The notes beneath the pieces are model-generated. The model had not been told where the DNA came from. It ran no database searches and was given only the letters and a program-made list of their open reading frames with translations. Source: Verrucomicrobiales bacterium (GTDB lineage Bacteria > Verrucomicrobiota > Verrucomicrobiia > Verrucomicrobiales > DEV007). From it: a stretch of DNA of 64,000 nucleotides. Shown here piece by piece: positions 9,679-19,631 of the stretch. The position numbers were made by a program, and so were the translations under genes. Position 1 is the stretch's first letter. Every line of letters begins with the position of its first letter. The stretch is taken from NCBI GenBank assembly GCA_028033615.1, contig JAOFDG010000003.1:1-64000 (forward strand), in the 5' to 3' direction.

Positions 9679-10335
9679 TTAGGGGCTGAGTCGTGACTTT
9701 ATCCAATTTTTATCAACTGTTTTATATAAGACCCTATCGTGAAATCGATTTTCACGCCCCTGCCAAAACTCAACTTCCTTAGGCTCCACATTAAAGCCAC
9801 CCCAAAATTCTGGATAGGGGATTTTTTCTGAACCAAATCTAGAAGCTATTTTTTCTTCTCTATCGACCATCCATTGCCTATTGGGTATTTCTGCGCTTTG
9901 AGTTGAAGCCCAAGCGCTAATTTGGTGACCTTTTGGGCGGCTGCTAAAATACTGCTTAGATGTTTTTTGCGATGTTCTTTCTGCTTTCCCCCTAATTGTT
10001 ACCTGTCGCTCAAGCTCTTTCCATAAAAAACAAAGACTCACTTTGCTGTTCTCGTTGATTTCATTGCCCTTTCGGCTTTCATAATTTGTATAGAAAACAA
10101 AACCGTTTTCGGTAATGCCTTTTAGTAAAACAGTTCTTAAGGAAGGTTGCCCTGAATCGCTTACCGTCGCTAATGACATAGCAGTTGGTTCAAGTGTTTT
10201 TAAGTCAATTGCATCTTCAAGCCAAGTTTTGAATTGCTCAATTGGGTTATATGCTAAATCATCAATTTTTAATTGTGCTTTTTTGTAAGAAATTCGCAAG
10301 TTATGAATATTGTTGATAGTCGAGTTGTCAGACAT
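9679..10335 (-). CDS. pdxH: Pyridoxamine 5'-phosphate oxidase
   Basis: AMSLATVSDSGQPSLRTVLLKGITENGFVFYTNYESRKG...RGKAERTS...RPKGHQISAWASTQS...WGGFNVEPKEVEFWQGRENRFHDR. Confidence 0.95.
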   Translation of the reverse strand: MSDNSTINNIHNLRISYKKAQLKIDDLAYNPIEQFKTWLEDAIDLKTLEPTAMSLATVSDSGQPSLRTVLLKGITENGFVFYTNYESRKGNEINENSKVSLCFLWKELERQVTIRGKAERTSQKTSKQYFSSRPKGHQISAWASTQSAEIPNRQWMVDREEKIASRFGSEKIPYPEFWGGFNVEPKEVEFWQGRENRFHDRVLYKTVDKNWIKSRLSP

Positions 10336-10375
10336 TTTGAGTCAAATTGAATTTTTTGTTAAAAGAGGTATTTAG

Positions 10376-10936
10376 ATGATCGGAAAAAAATATGGGATTG
10401 AGGATTTAGATCGGGTGGTTCTTTCGCCAAACGAGATAAATAATATTTTAGAAGATATGGCCAATGAAATATCTAATGATTTTCAAAATCTTGACTTAAC
10501 AATATTGTCTATAATGAATGGTGGTTTGTTTATGAGTGTAGATCTCATACGTCTTCTCAGAGTGTCCTGCCAAATTGATTCAATTAAAGTTAATAGTTAT
10601 ATTGGTGATGTACAAAGTGAAGATGGTTTTTTTATTACTAACGATGATATGTTACTTTTGAAAAATAGAGATGTTTTGATAGTAGATGAAATTTATGATT
10701 CTGGGGTCACAATGAGAAGTGTTGTTAACAAATTGAATTTGATTCCTGGAATATCTAGTGTTCGGTCAGCAGCATTATTGATGAAAAACAGAATACGTGA
10801 AATAGAATATGTTCCAGATTATATTGGATTTAACGTTGAAGATGTTTTTATGGTTGGTTACGGGTTAGACTTTTTTGGAAATTATCGTGATTTGCCATAT
10901 ATTGGAGTTTTGAAATCAGATAAGATTTGTAAGTGA
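10376..10936 (+). CDS. hpt: Hypoxanthine(-guanine) phosphoribosyltransferase
   Basis: ILSIMNGGLFMSVDLIR..., DVLIVDEIYDSGVTM PRTase motif, VGYGLDFFGNYRDLPYIGVL. Confidence 0.88.
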   Translation: MIGKKYGIEDLDRVVLSPNEINNILEDMANEISNDFQNLDLTILSIMNGGLFMSVDLIRLLRVSCQIDSIKVNSYIGDVQSEDGFFITNDDMLLLKNRDVLIVDEIYDSGVTMRSVVNKLNLIPGISSVRSAALLMKNRIREIEYVPDYIGFNVEDVFMVGYGLDFFGNYRDLPYIGVLKSDKICK

Positions 10937-10943
10937 ATATACG

Positions 10944-11192
10944 ATGACTGTAAGAATTCTTTTTTTTTCACTTTTGGAAGATATTGTTGGTAAAAGAGAG
11001 TGTGATTTCAATCTTCCAGATGGAAAATACACTGTAAAATTAATATTAGATCAGATTTACTTAGAGTGGCCAGAATTAAAAGAATGGGATACTAAAATGC
11101 TTGTAGCTTTGGATCTCAATTATGTAGATACAGCTACCGAAGTCGTTGAGGGTCAAACATTAGCTTTAATGCCACCCTTACAAGGTGGGTGA
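10944..11192 (+). CDS. moaD: MoaD/ThiS-family sulfur carrier, molybdopterin synthase small subunit-like
   Basis: Ubiquitin-fold length; ends ALMPPLQGG with C-terminal GG. Confidence 0.82.
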   Translation: MTVRILFFSLLEDIVGKRECDFNLPDGKYTVKLILDQIYLEWPELKEWDTKMLVALDLNYVDTATEVVEGQTLALMPPLQGG

Positions 11193-11288
11193 TCCTCTTT
11201 ACATTTAGGTTGCAGAGAACTAACGTGCCATCTCCCTAGAGGATCTTTAATTCAATGTCTAAATTATATTTAAAATTCAATCAGAAGT

Positions 11289-13091
11289 ATGGAAACTGAG
11301 CTGACCAGGAATTTTTCGATAATTGCACACATTGATCATGGCAAAACAACATTGTCTGATAGATTGCTAGAGTTTACTCAAACGATTTCAGAAAGAGAAA
11401 AACAAGATCAACTCCTGGACTCTATGGACCTTGAAAGGGAGAGAGGTATTACTATCAAATCGCATCCTGTCACAATGGATTATAAAGCTAAAGATGGTAA
11501 TACTTATAAACTTAATTTGCTTGATACTCCAGGGCATGTTGATTTTTCATATGAAGTCTCTAGAAGTTTGGCAGCATGTGAGGGTGCTATTTTGATTGTT
11601 GACGCTGCTCAAGGTGTTGAGGCCCAAACTGTCGCCAATTTAAACCTTGCTGTTGAGCAAGATTTAACAATTATACCAGTTGTTAATAAAATCGACCTTC
11701 CAAGCGCTGATCTGGACATGGCGCATCAGCAATTAGAAGATATTTTAGCAATTCCCTCTGAGGATGCAATTCATGCTAGTGCTAAAACGGGTGTAGGAAT
11801 TGAGGAGATCTTAGAGGCTATTATTGAGAGGATTCCTCCTCCTGAATTACCGGACGATGAAATTCTAAGAGCTTCTGTTTTTGATTCTGTTTTTGATTCA
11901 TTTAGGGGAGTTGTTTCTTATTTGCGAGTTATGTCTGGTTCTTTAGTTAGGGGTACGGCAATACGCATGATGAGTACTAATAAAAGTTACGAGGTTAAAG
12001 AAGTTGGCGTCTTTACTCCTAAGATGGAGAAAAGAAACGAACTTAAGACTGGTGATGTTGGTTACCTTATTGCTAATATGAAGACATCATCAGAGGTTAA
12101 GATTGGAGATACTGTAACGGAATCTCAGAAGCCAGCTTCTGAACCTTTGCCAGGTTTCAAGGAGATTCGCCCGATGGTTTTTTCTGGTATATACCCAGTT
12201 ACGACTGATGATTTTGAGCAACTGAAATTAGCTATGGGGAAGCTCCAGATCAATGATGCCGCATTCCAGTTTTCTGCTGAAAGCTCTGCTGCACTAGGTT
12301 TTGGTTTCAGGTGTGGGTTTTTAGGGCTTTTACATATGGAGATAATTCAGGAGCGTTTGCGAAGAGAGTTTGATATGGACGTAATTTCTACTTATCCGAG
12401 TGTAATTTATAAAGTTAATAAAACTAATGGTGATGAGATTACCGTGGATAATCCAACTTTCTTGCCTGATCCGGCTGAGATTGATAAGATTAGTGAGCCA
12501 ACTGTTAAATCGTTTATAATCACGCCAAATGAATTCATTGGTGACCTTATTCAATTAGTTATGGAGAAAAGAGGATTGATTGAGCATACTGAAACTTTAG
12601 ATTCAACTAGGGTTATGCTAACAGCAGTATTACCTCTTAATGAGATTTTGGTTGATTTTAATGACCGTATGAAAAGTATGACAAGAGGTTATGGTTCAAT
12701 GGACTATGAGCATTCTGAGTATCAAGCCGCCAAACTTGTTAAAATGGATATTCGTATTAACGAAGAGCCGGTTGACGCATTTAGCTCAATTGTGCATACT
12801 GATAAAGCTCAATCCTATGGGAGGAAGTTATGCTCAAAACTTAAAGAGGTTATACCTCAACAGTTATTTAAGGTTCCAATACAAGCAGCAGTAGGTGGAA
12901 ATATAATAGCTCGTGAAACCATTACTGCTATGAGGAAAAACGTCACGGCCAAGTGTTACGGTGGAGATATTACACGAAAGCGAAAACTTCTTGAAAAACA
13001 AAAGGAAGGAAAGAAAAAAATGAAAGCAATAGGTAAAGTTAATATTCCTCAAGAAGCTTTTATAAAAGTTCTTAAATCATCATCCAAGTAA
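11289..13091 (+). CDS. lepA: Elongation factor 4
   Basis: NFSIIAHIDHGKTTLSDRLLE, RERGITIKSHPVTM, CYGGDITRKRKLLEKQKEGKKKMKAIGKVNIPQEAFIKVL. Confidence 0.97.
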   Translation: METELTRNFSIIAHIDHGKTTLSDRLLEFTQTISEREKQDQLLDSMDLERERGITIKSHPVTMDYKAKDGNTYKLNLLDTPGHVDFSYEVSRSLAACEGAILIVDAAQGVEAQTVANLNLAVEQDLTIIPVVNKIDLPSADLDMAHQQLEDILAIPSEDAIHASAKTGVGIEEILEAIIERIPPPELPDDEILRASVFDSVFDSFRGVVSYLRVMSGSLVRGTAIRMMSTNKSYEVKEVGVFTPKMEKRNELKTGDVGYLIANMKTSSEVKIGDTVTESQKPASEPLPGFKEIRPMVFSGIYPVTTDDFEQLKLAMGKLQINDAAFQFSAESSAALGFGFRCGFLGLLHMEIIQERLRREFDMDVISTYPSVIYKVNKTNGDEITVDNPTFLPDPAEIDKISEPTVKSFIITPNEFIGDLIQLVMEKRGLIEHTETLDSTRVMLTAVLPLNEILVDFNDRMKSMTRGYGSMDYEHSEYQAAKLVKMDIRINEEPVDAFSSIVHTDKAQSYGRKLCSKLKEVIPQQLFKVPIQAAVGGNIIARETITAMRKNVTAKCYGGDITRKRKLLEKQKEGKKKMKAIGKVNIPQEAFIKVLKSSSK

Positions 13092-14290
13092 TGCTCATTT
13101 TTAAACCAAGATATCTTAAAAAAGCCAAACTTTTAAGAAAGGGAGTAGTAAAATTTTTATCTTACAAAAAAGATTTAATTTCTGAAAATCTATTCTCTGA
13201 AATCACACAAAGTTTGGAGGAATTTGATCTTGATGTAAAATCAAAGGACAAGGATAAGATTAAAGTGTCTGCCAAGACTTTGACAAGTTTATGTGAGAAA
13301 TCTGTACCTCCTCCAAGAAACCCAATAATCAGAGAGAACCTTGAGGTGATATTTGTTGCAATTATTATTGCAATTGGAATTAGATCATATTGTCTTCAGC
13401 CATTTAGAATACCCACTGGATCGATGCAGCCGACTCTTAATGGTATCATTTGTCATGTTGCTGACCAAGATGAATCGGATAATTATAATCCTGGGTTCAT
13501 AAAATCTGCATGGGAAAAATTTTCTGAAGGGCGGACATATGTTGATATTAGGATTCCTGCGGGTTCTAAAATAGAGAGGTTTGAAGAAACAACTCGTTTT
13601 AAATTTTTCACTTCTACAAAAATACATTTTCAAAACCCTGACCTTGATGCAATAAAAGTTGGAGTCCCGATGAAGAATCTTTTCCAAGAAAAGAATAGAG
13701 GGGGGCTTGGTCTTAGGTCAGCCTTAAATATTTCCAGATCTTTCAATGGTTCTAGAGAGTCAAGCAAGGAGTTTTTTGTCAATGGTCGGCATAAGGATAT
13801 TGATTACGATTTCAGGTTGCAAGGTCATTGCGACACAGGTGACCAGGTTTTAGTCAATAAGATGATATACCATTTCCGCAATCCTATGCGTGGTGAGATT
13901 TTTGTTTTTAATACTAAAGGGATTTTAGGTATTAATGGAGGCATCCAATCTCAGCATTACATTAAAAGGTTATGTGGCATTCCAGGTGACGATTTAGAAA
14001 TTAAAAGTAACGGAGGGCCTCTGTATGTTAATGGCGAGGTTGCCAAGGAAAATGGAATAGTTAAAGTATTTGAGGAATATGATGGGTACTCAATAATTAG
14101 AAAAATTAGGTCTCCTGATTATCAAGGAATAAATAAAACTTTATTGCAAAATAATGAATATTTTGCTCTTGGTGATAATAGTGATGACAGCGCTGATAGT
14201 AGAATGTGGGGGGGCGTCCCAGAGGAAAATTTATTAGGGCCTGGATTAATGGTGTATTGGCCATTAGAGCACTGGGGTTTAATGAAATAA
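13091..14290 (+). CDS. lepB: Signal peptidase I (S26) with large insertion
   Basis: PFRIPTGSMQPTLNG (Ser box), GDQVLVNKMIYHFRNPMRGEIFVF (Lys box), IKRLCGIPGDDLEI, FALGDNSDDSADSRMWGGVPEENLLG. Confidence 0.92.
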   Translation: MLIFKPRYLKKAKLLRKGVVKFLSYKKDLISENLFSEITQSLEEFDLDVKSKDKDKIKVSAKTLTSLCEKSVPPPRNPIIRENLEVIFVAIIIAIGIRSYCLQPFRIPTGSMQPTLNGIICHVADQDESDNYNPGFIKSAWEKFSEGRTYVDIRIPAGSKIERFEETTRFKFFTSTKIHFQNPDLDAIKVGVPMKNLFQEKNRGGLGLRSALNISRSFNGSRESSKEFFVNGRHKDIDYDFRLQGHCDTGDQVLVNKMIYHFRNPMRGEIFVFNTKGILGINGGIQSQHYIKRLCGIPGDDLEIKSNGGPLYVNGEVAKENGIVKVFEEYDGYSIIRKIRSPDYQGINKTLLQNNEYFALGDNSDDSADSRMWGGVPEENLLGPGLMVYWPLEHWGLMK

Positions 14291-14310
14291 TTTTTTGGCT
14301 TTCCTGATTA

Positions 14311-15126
14311 GTGAGTGAATTTAGTGCTGAGGAAATTACAAGAAGGTCAAAGTCAAATTTGGCTTTCGCTTTACGATGCTTATCAAAAGGAAGGAGGGGT
14401 GATATGGTCACTTTTTATGCGTTTTGCCGTATCGTTGATGATCTTGCTGATGAGCCAGATAGAATCCTTGAGGACAGAGAAAAGGAGTTGGAACTATGGA
14501 AGCGTGGTTTGAATGATGGTTTTGATAATGCTAATTTAATCCAAGTTGGTATCGAAAATTTGATATCTAAGTATAATATTGATAGAAGTCTTTTCATTCA
14601 ACTCATTGAAGGCATGGAAATGGATCTTAAGGGGGTTACCTATACAAGTTTTGAGGAGTTAAAGGCTTACTGTTACAAGGTTGCTTCTGTTGTAGGTTTA
14701 ATAAGTTTGAAAATTTTTGGTGCAAATTATGAAAATTCCAAGGACTACGCCATTAATCTTGGATATGCTTTACAATTAACTAATATAATTCGTGACTTTT
14801 CAGAGGACTATTTAATGGGAAGAATATACTTACCAGCTGATGAAATAAATAGCTTTGGGCTCAAGAGTGAATTGCTTCTTGATTCTGCAGAAACCAAGGA
14901 GTTTCAGTTAATGATGCAGTTTCAAGCAGATAGAGCTGAATCCTATTATAAACTTGCAGACCAAAGTTTAAATGATGCTGATTATAAGATTTTAAAGTCA
15001 GCTAGAAGTATGGGTAAGATATACAGAAACCTCCTTAATTTAATGAGGAAAGATGGATTTAAAGTCGCCAGTAAAAGATATCGTGTAAGTACGCTTAAGA
15101 AAATGTTCATAATGCTTAGTTCCTGA
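14311..15126 (+). CDS. Squalene/phytoene synthase family protein
   Basis: FYAFCRIVDDLADEPD and LGYALQLTNIIRDFSEDYLMGRIYLPADEI. Confidence 0.9.
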   Translation: MSEFSAEEITRRSKSNLAFALRCLSKGRRGDMVTFYAFCRIVDDLADEPDRILEDREKELELWKRGLNDGFDNANLIQVGIENLISKYNIDRSLFIQLIEGMEMDLKGVTYTSFEELKAYCYKVASVVGLISLKIFGANYENSKDYAINLGYALQLTNIIRDFSEDYLMGRIYLPADEINSFGLKSELLLDSAETKEFQLMMQFQADRAESYYKLADQSLNDADYKILKSARSMGKIYRNLLNLMRKDGFKVASKRYRVSTLKKMFIMLSS

Positions 15127-15129
15127 TTG

Positions 15130-15657
15130 TCAATTTTGCTCGTTGGACAGCCAAACTGAAACCTCTTCTTGTATCTTATCTATTTCGTCAAGCTTTAACA
15201 CAGGGTCCCTAATAATGAAAACTTCACCACTTTTGTGGTGCTCGTAAAAGAGCATCATCGCTTTTTTCTCTTTTTTGACATCTGTTGGAAGTAATATTTT
15301 TTTTCTCTCAAGCATTACAGCTAAAATGTATCTAGCGTTTTCGCTGTTTGGATCATTTTCATCTATGAGTCTGCGGAGCATGACTTCAGCGCTCTCTTTT
15401 TCAACAACCTCTCGCGCCTTCCCATTCTCTTCTTTCTTTTCGAATGTTGACCGCCAAAAAGAAAACAGTGAAGAGGTTTCTTCGGAATGAGCGGTTCTGT
15501 CCCAAGCTTCAACACTGAAGTCAGATCGTTCGTAGAAATTAGTTTCTTGATTAAGAAATATGGCAGCATAAAAAATTTCTCCATCCTTAAATTCTTTGTT
15601 AGTTACGCTACATTGGTTGGATCTTGGTCTTATGTTCCATGAATTGCTGATTGGCAT
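15130..15657 (-). CDS. Hypothetical protein, 175 aa
   Basis: Intact ORF convergent with the preceding gene: MPISNSWNIRPRSNQCSVTNKEFKDGEIFYAAIF.... No family recognised with certainty. Confidence 0.6.
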   Translation of the reverse strand: MPISNSWNIRPRSNQCSVTNKEFKDGEIFYAAIFLNQETNFYERSDFSVEAWDRTAHSEETSSLFSFWRSTFEKKEENGKAREVVEKESAEVMLRRLIDENDPNSENARYILAVMLERKKILLPTDVKKEKKAMMLFYEHHKSGEVFIIRDPVLKLDEIDKIQEEVSVWLSNEQN

Positions 15658-15676
15658 AGTATTTTGAAAATATTTG

Positions 15677-17074
15677 TTAGCGAGTTTGTTCTAAAGGTTT
15701 TTTGATTAATTTTTTTATATATGTTTGTAAGGGTTTTATTATAGAAAGCATTTGTATTTCAATCTGCTTTTCCTTAAACCGAAAGAGAATAATTCCTGAA
15801 ACTATTAAAATTATATTTGTTGACCATGCTCCCAAAAATGGACTAATACGCATTCCTTGCCCGAGTGCTAGAAATAAATTGTTAAGCATTATCACTATGA
15901 AATATATTACTAAAGCTATGGTTCCACTTCCTTTAAGGTTACTTCTGGAATTGGTTATTCCTATTGGGCATGCAATCAGAGCTATGGCTATGCAACTAAG
16001 AGGCAAGGCCCATCTGTAGTGTAGATGAGTTTTAAATGGAGCCATTGTTTTTTGCGATTTTTCAGGATTGCGTTTTAAATGATAAATTAAGTTTATTATT
16101 CCAAGTTGGTCAGGTATTAAGCTGTCTGTATATATTTTCCAAGGTGTTTCTCTCCAATTGTTCAATTTTAAATCATTAAATGGTTCCTGCTTAATTTTTT
16201 CAGAACTATTTCCAAAACTAATACGCATTCCGTTGCGGAGAGACCAACTCTTTGCCTCTTTAGACCAATGTGCCGTTTCTGCATAATAAACTTCGGCAAT
16301 CTGTCCTTTAGTTTCTGTTTGAAAGATTTCTACATTTCTTAGTTTGCCGCTATGTAGATTTGAGGGCATCGCCCCAATGAACCAAGTTCTAGAATCTAAT
16401 TTGTTTTTATATAGCTTTGAATTGATTCTATATTCTTTGTTTTTGGCATGTTCTTCTCCCCTTATGAATGATGATAAAACTGTTTCTTTCTGAGCCTCCG
16501 CCTCTGGAGCCCATTGGTAGTTTAAGGATAATGAAATTAGTGAAATGTATATACTGATAAAAAGAATGGGTGAAAGTATTTTGAAGTAACTTTTTCCAGC
16601 CCCTTGCATAGACATTATTTCATTGCTCCTTGATAGTCTCCCGAGGCTGTAAAGAGTGGATAGAAGGATTGATATAGGTATAATTGTTACAATTATTTGA
16701 GGGGATTGGACTAAATAATATTTTAAATAACCAATGATATTTGCACCGGCACTTGCGAGGTCTGCCCCGTTGTCGCTTAGATCAATTATAAGCCATACAG
16801 CAATGAATCCTGTGAGGCAGAAAATGAAAGGAATACAAAACTCTTGAATTACATATTTGGTTAACAGTTTAGATCGGGAATAAATAATGAGCAAAAATGG
16901 TGGGCTTAAAATTAGTATTCCTGTTAAGATTCTCCAAAATAGTGAATGAGAATTAATAGATCCTATTTTGGTAGATAAGTCGGCTTTTGATAAATCAATA
17001 TTTCTTTCAAACTTAAACCAGATAAAGAAAATCACTAAGCTGATTAATGTGGTTGAGATATATTTTAATTTCAC
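15677..17074 (-). CDS. LptF/LptG (YjgP/YjgQ) family permease
   Basis: LLTKYVIQEFCIPFIFCLTGFIAVWLIIDL..., RLSRSNEIMSMQGAGKSYFKILSPILF, C-terminal TM cluster. Confidence 0.85.
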   Translation of the reverse strand: MKLKYISTTLISLVIFFIWFKFERNIDLSKADLSTKIGSINSHSLFWRILTGILILSPPFLLIIYSRSKLLTKYVIQEFCIPFIFCLTGFIAVWLIIDLSDNGADLASAGANIIGYLKYYLVQSPQIIVTIIPISILLSTLYSLGRLSRSNEIMSMQGAGKSYFKILSPILFISIYISLISLSLNYQWAPEAEAQKETVLSSFIRGEEHAKNKEYRINSKLYKNKLDSRTWFIGAMPSNLHSGKLRNVEIFQTETKGQIAEVYYAETAHWSKEAKSWSLRNGMRISFGNSSEKIKQEPFNDLKLNNWRETPWKIYTDSLIPDQLGIINLIYHLKRNPEKSQKTMAPFKTHLHYRWALPLSCIAIALIACPIGITNSRSNLKGSGTIALVIYFIVIMLNNLFLALGQGMRISPFLGAWSTNIILIVSGIILFRFKEKQIEIQMLSIIKPLQTYIKKLIKKPLEQTR

Positions 17075-17092
17075 AATTAATATTTGTTAATT

Positions 17093-17959
17093 TTAGATGC
17101 TATTTGATTGTTCAGGTAATATCGCTTCGACTCCTTTGTTGATGGAGCAAAAATTAATTATTTCATTCTCTGTCATTACTAGAAATGCTGTTGATAAGGC
17201 ATCTGATAGCGCAGCATAAGGAGCAAGTGCCCATGCATTTATTTTTTCGATACAAATTCTGCAATGTTTTCTTGGATCAATTATATGTTCTCCCTGTTCA
17301 CTAAATCCAGATCCACTTAATGCGTTGTTTTCTAAATTTATGATTGGAGAGTTTGATAGGCCAAGGCTTGCTGGCCATCCGTCTCCTTCTGGTCCTTCGC
17401 CGAATGCTAGCAAAGTGCTGCTTCCAGCGTCAAGCATGGCGTTTGTAATGCCGCTTCCTTTTAAGCTTAATGCCATCTGGTCTAGTGCATAGCCCTTACC
17501 GATGCCGCCAAGATCAATCCATAAATCTTCTGACTTTACTGATACAGTTAAGGAATTTACATCAGTTTTTAAATTATCCATCCCAATGGATGAAGTGGCC
17601 TTTTTAATTTCTTTTTCACTTGGCTCTCGAGGGCTTTTGTCAGGGTTGGTGAATATTGCTAACAGTGGTCCTAGTGTTATGTCGAAAGCTCCATTAGTTT
17701 TGTGATGAATGTCCCTAGCCAGTTCGATGCAATCAATAGCAGCATGTCCTACTGGGGTTGATTGTCCTTTTGGTAGTTGATTAATTCGATGGATATCGCT
17801 ATTCCCTTTAAATCGACTCAGCTCTGACTCTAGTGTTTCGAGGTCGCGGAGAGCCGTAGATGCTGCGGTTAACGCCTTAGCTTCAGAAGTTGCAGTTATA
17901 AAAATTTGAAATTCTGTTGCCATTGCATGAGCGCCAAGTCGATGAATTTCAGAAGCCAT
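17093..17959 (-). CDS. apbE: FAD:protein FMN transferase (ApbE)
   Basis: HAMATEFQIFI, LESELSRFKGNSDIHRIN, NGAFDITLGPLL, DLGGIGKGYALD, MLDAGSSTLLAFG. Confidence 0.9.
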   Translation of the reverse strand: MASEIHRLGAHAMATEFQIFITATSEAKALTAASTALRDLETLESELSRFKGNSDIHRINQLPKGQSTPVGHAAIDCIELARDIHHKTNGAFDITLGPLLAIFTNPDKSPREPSEKEIKKATSSIGMDNLKTDVNSLTVSVKSEDLWIDLGGIGKGYALDQMALSLKGSGITNAMLDAGSSTLLAFGEGPEGDGWPASLGLSNSPIINLENNALSGSGFSEQGEHIIDPRKHCRICIEKINAWALAPYAALSDALSTAFLVMTENEIINFCSINKGVEAILPEQSNSI

Positions 17960-19530
17960 TAATTTTGTACTGATCTTTTATTAACAAGTTGAAAAAAGAG
18001 CTCCTTTTCTATGTACAAGTGAAGCATTACATTATCTCTTAGATTCATAAGGTCTGGTCCAATATAATTGTCCCCAATTTTTTTTGTTATATCATCATCA
18101 TATGCTGCATCTGATATTATTACATCTGATGATATGTTACCAACCACATTTGGGTAGTAACCACTATTTTCAATTCCTCTAAAATAATATGGAAGAGGCC
18201 ATCCAGTTTCTGGGTGAAAAACTTTTATGGACAAGTCATTCTTGATTTCTTTAAGTTCTTCAACTTGTTTTACGAGTTTGGATACTAAGCTAGGAGAAGT
18301 GTGCCCATATGCGTATGGAGTTCTGTCGGGGTTCGCGGGAAATTTCAGAGCATTTTGATTTTGTGTATATAAGTTTAAGGTAACCCCTATCGATATGGCA
18401 ACTAAAGCTATGCGAGAAATGTATCGCAATTTTAAAGACCTGTTTGAAAGTTCGTAAATTGAAGTGAATCCGAATCCTGCTAGAATGATTGAACCTTGGA
18501 GAAAGGGTAGTATCGACCAAGGGGTTTTATAAGGTATTATAGAATAGGTTAACAAAGTTATAATGGTGTAAAGGGAAAGGACCCTTAGAAATATTGTTCT
18601 TTTTGTAGGATTATTATTTTTTAGGAAAGAAAAAATCACACCAACAGAAGCTAGTGTTAGCGTCGCCAGTTCATTCCAGGTGTACAACTCCATCCTATTC
18701 CAGGCTATTAGTCTCAGATAATAATAAAATGGTTTCTCATGGCCGCTGCCTTCAGCTCGAGATAGGTAATTTAAATAAGACGTGTAGCTCTCTTTTATCG
18801 CAGTGAGATTATCAAAAAACATTGAGTATAAAGCTGCAGATACTAGAGCCATGAGGATGAACCCTATAGAAAAATTTTTAATTAAATCTTTTAGTTTAAG
18901 TCTTGCTTTTGTGCTTTTATTTATTTCTTCGTATATGAAAACAACTGTGGCTGCTATCACTAGCGCGGCGACTGAAATTATAAATGTTTCTTTGGTGGCA
19001 TGCATTGCTCCGCAAACAATACCAGCTCCTATCATCCAGCGTAGTTTCTGAAGTTCTAAATATTTCCACGAAAAAAATAGGAATAACATCAACAACACGA
19101 GCATCGGAATTTCCATTATATAATATTTGCTGTAGTAGACGTGCATAGGTGACAGAGCCATAAGAGCTGCCGCGGCAGTAATTCCTGGAGCTTTGATAAG
19201 CCGCCTGAATAAGATCATTAATATTATTAGAAGTGACCCATATATTGCTGGAGCTGCCCTTATGATGTGTTCTTCCAATCCTATGTAATCATTAATAGAT
19301 TTAATCCATAAAACTGGAAGAGTAAGAAATAGTAGTCCTGGGCCATGACCATCATCGGGAAGATATTCGAAGCCCTCTCCCTCTATGAGGTTTCCGAGTC
19401 TCCACGCTTGAATGGCCTCGTCAGTATGCATCGGACGAGAATCCAGATTTTCAAATCTTAAACAGACTCCTACTATTACAAATATTATGAATATAATATA
19501 AAATAGTGATTTAGATTTTACCTGCTGCAT
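17959..19530 (-). CDS. ArnT/PMT-like membrane glycosyltransferase (Agl23/TIGR03663-like)
   Basis: RPMHTDEAIQAWRLGNLIEGEGFEYLPDDGHGPGLLFLTLPVLW N-terminal signature; many TM segments. Confidence 0.8.
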   Translation of the reverse strand: MQQVKSKSLFYIIFIIFVIVGVCLRFENLDSRPMHTDEAIQAWRLGNLIEGEGFEYLPDDGHGPGLLFLTLPVLWIKSINDYIGLEEHIIRAAPAIYGSLLIILMILFRRLIKAPGITAAAALMALSPMHVYYSKYYIMEIPMLVLLMLFLFFSWKYLELQKLRWMIGAGIVCGAMHATKETFIISVAALVIAATVVFIYEEINKSTKARLKLKDLIKNFSIGFILMALVSAALYSMFFDNLTAIKESYTSYLNYLSRAEGSGHEKPFYYYLRLIAWNRMELYTWNELATLTLASVGVIFSFLKNNNPTKRTIFLRVLSLYTIITLLTYSIIPYKTPWSILPFLQGSIILAGFGFTSIYELSNRSLKLRYISRIALVAISIGVTLNLYTQNQNALKFPANPDRTPYAYGHTSPSLVSKLVKQVEELKEIKNDLSIKVFHPETGWPLPYYFRGIENSGYYPNVVGNISSDVIISDAAYDDDITKKIGDNYIGPDLMNLRDNVMLHLYIEKELFFQLVNKRSVQN

Positions 19531-19631
19531 TCTTATTTTAACTTATGAGAATTAAAATAATGATATTAGCACCGCGTTGCAATAAATCATAATTGAAAGG
19601 AGGCTTGCCTTTTTGTGTGTTCTCTTCTTGA

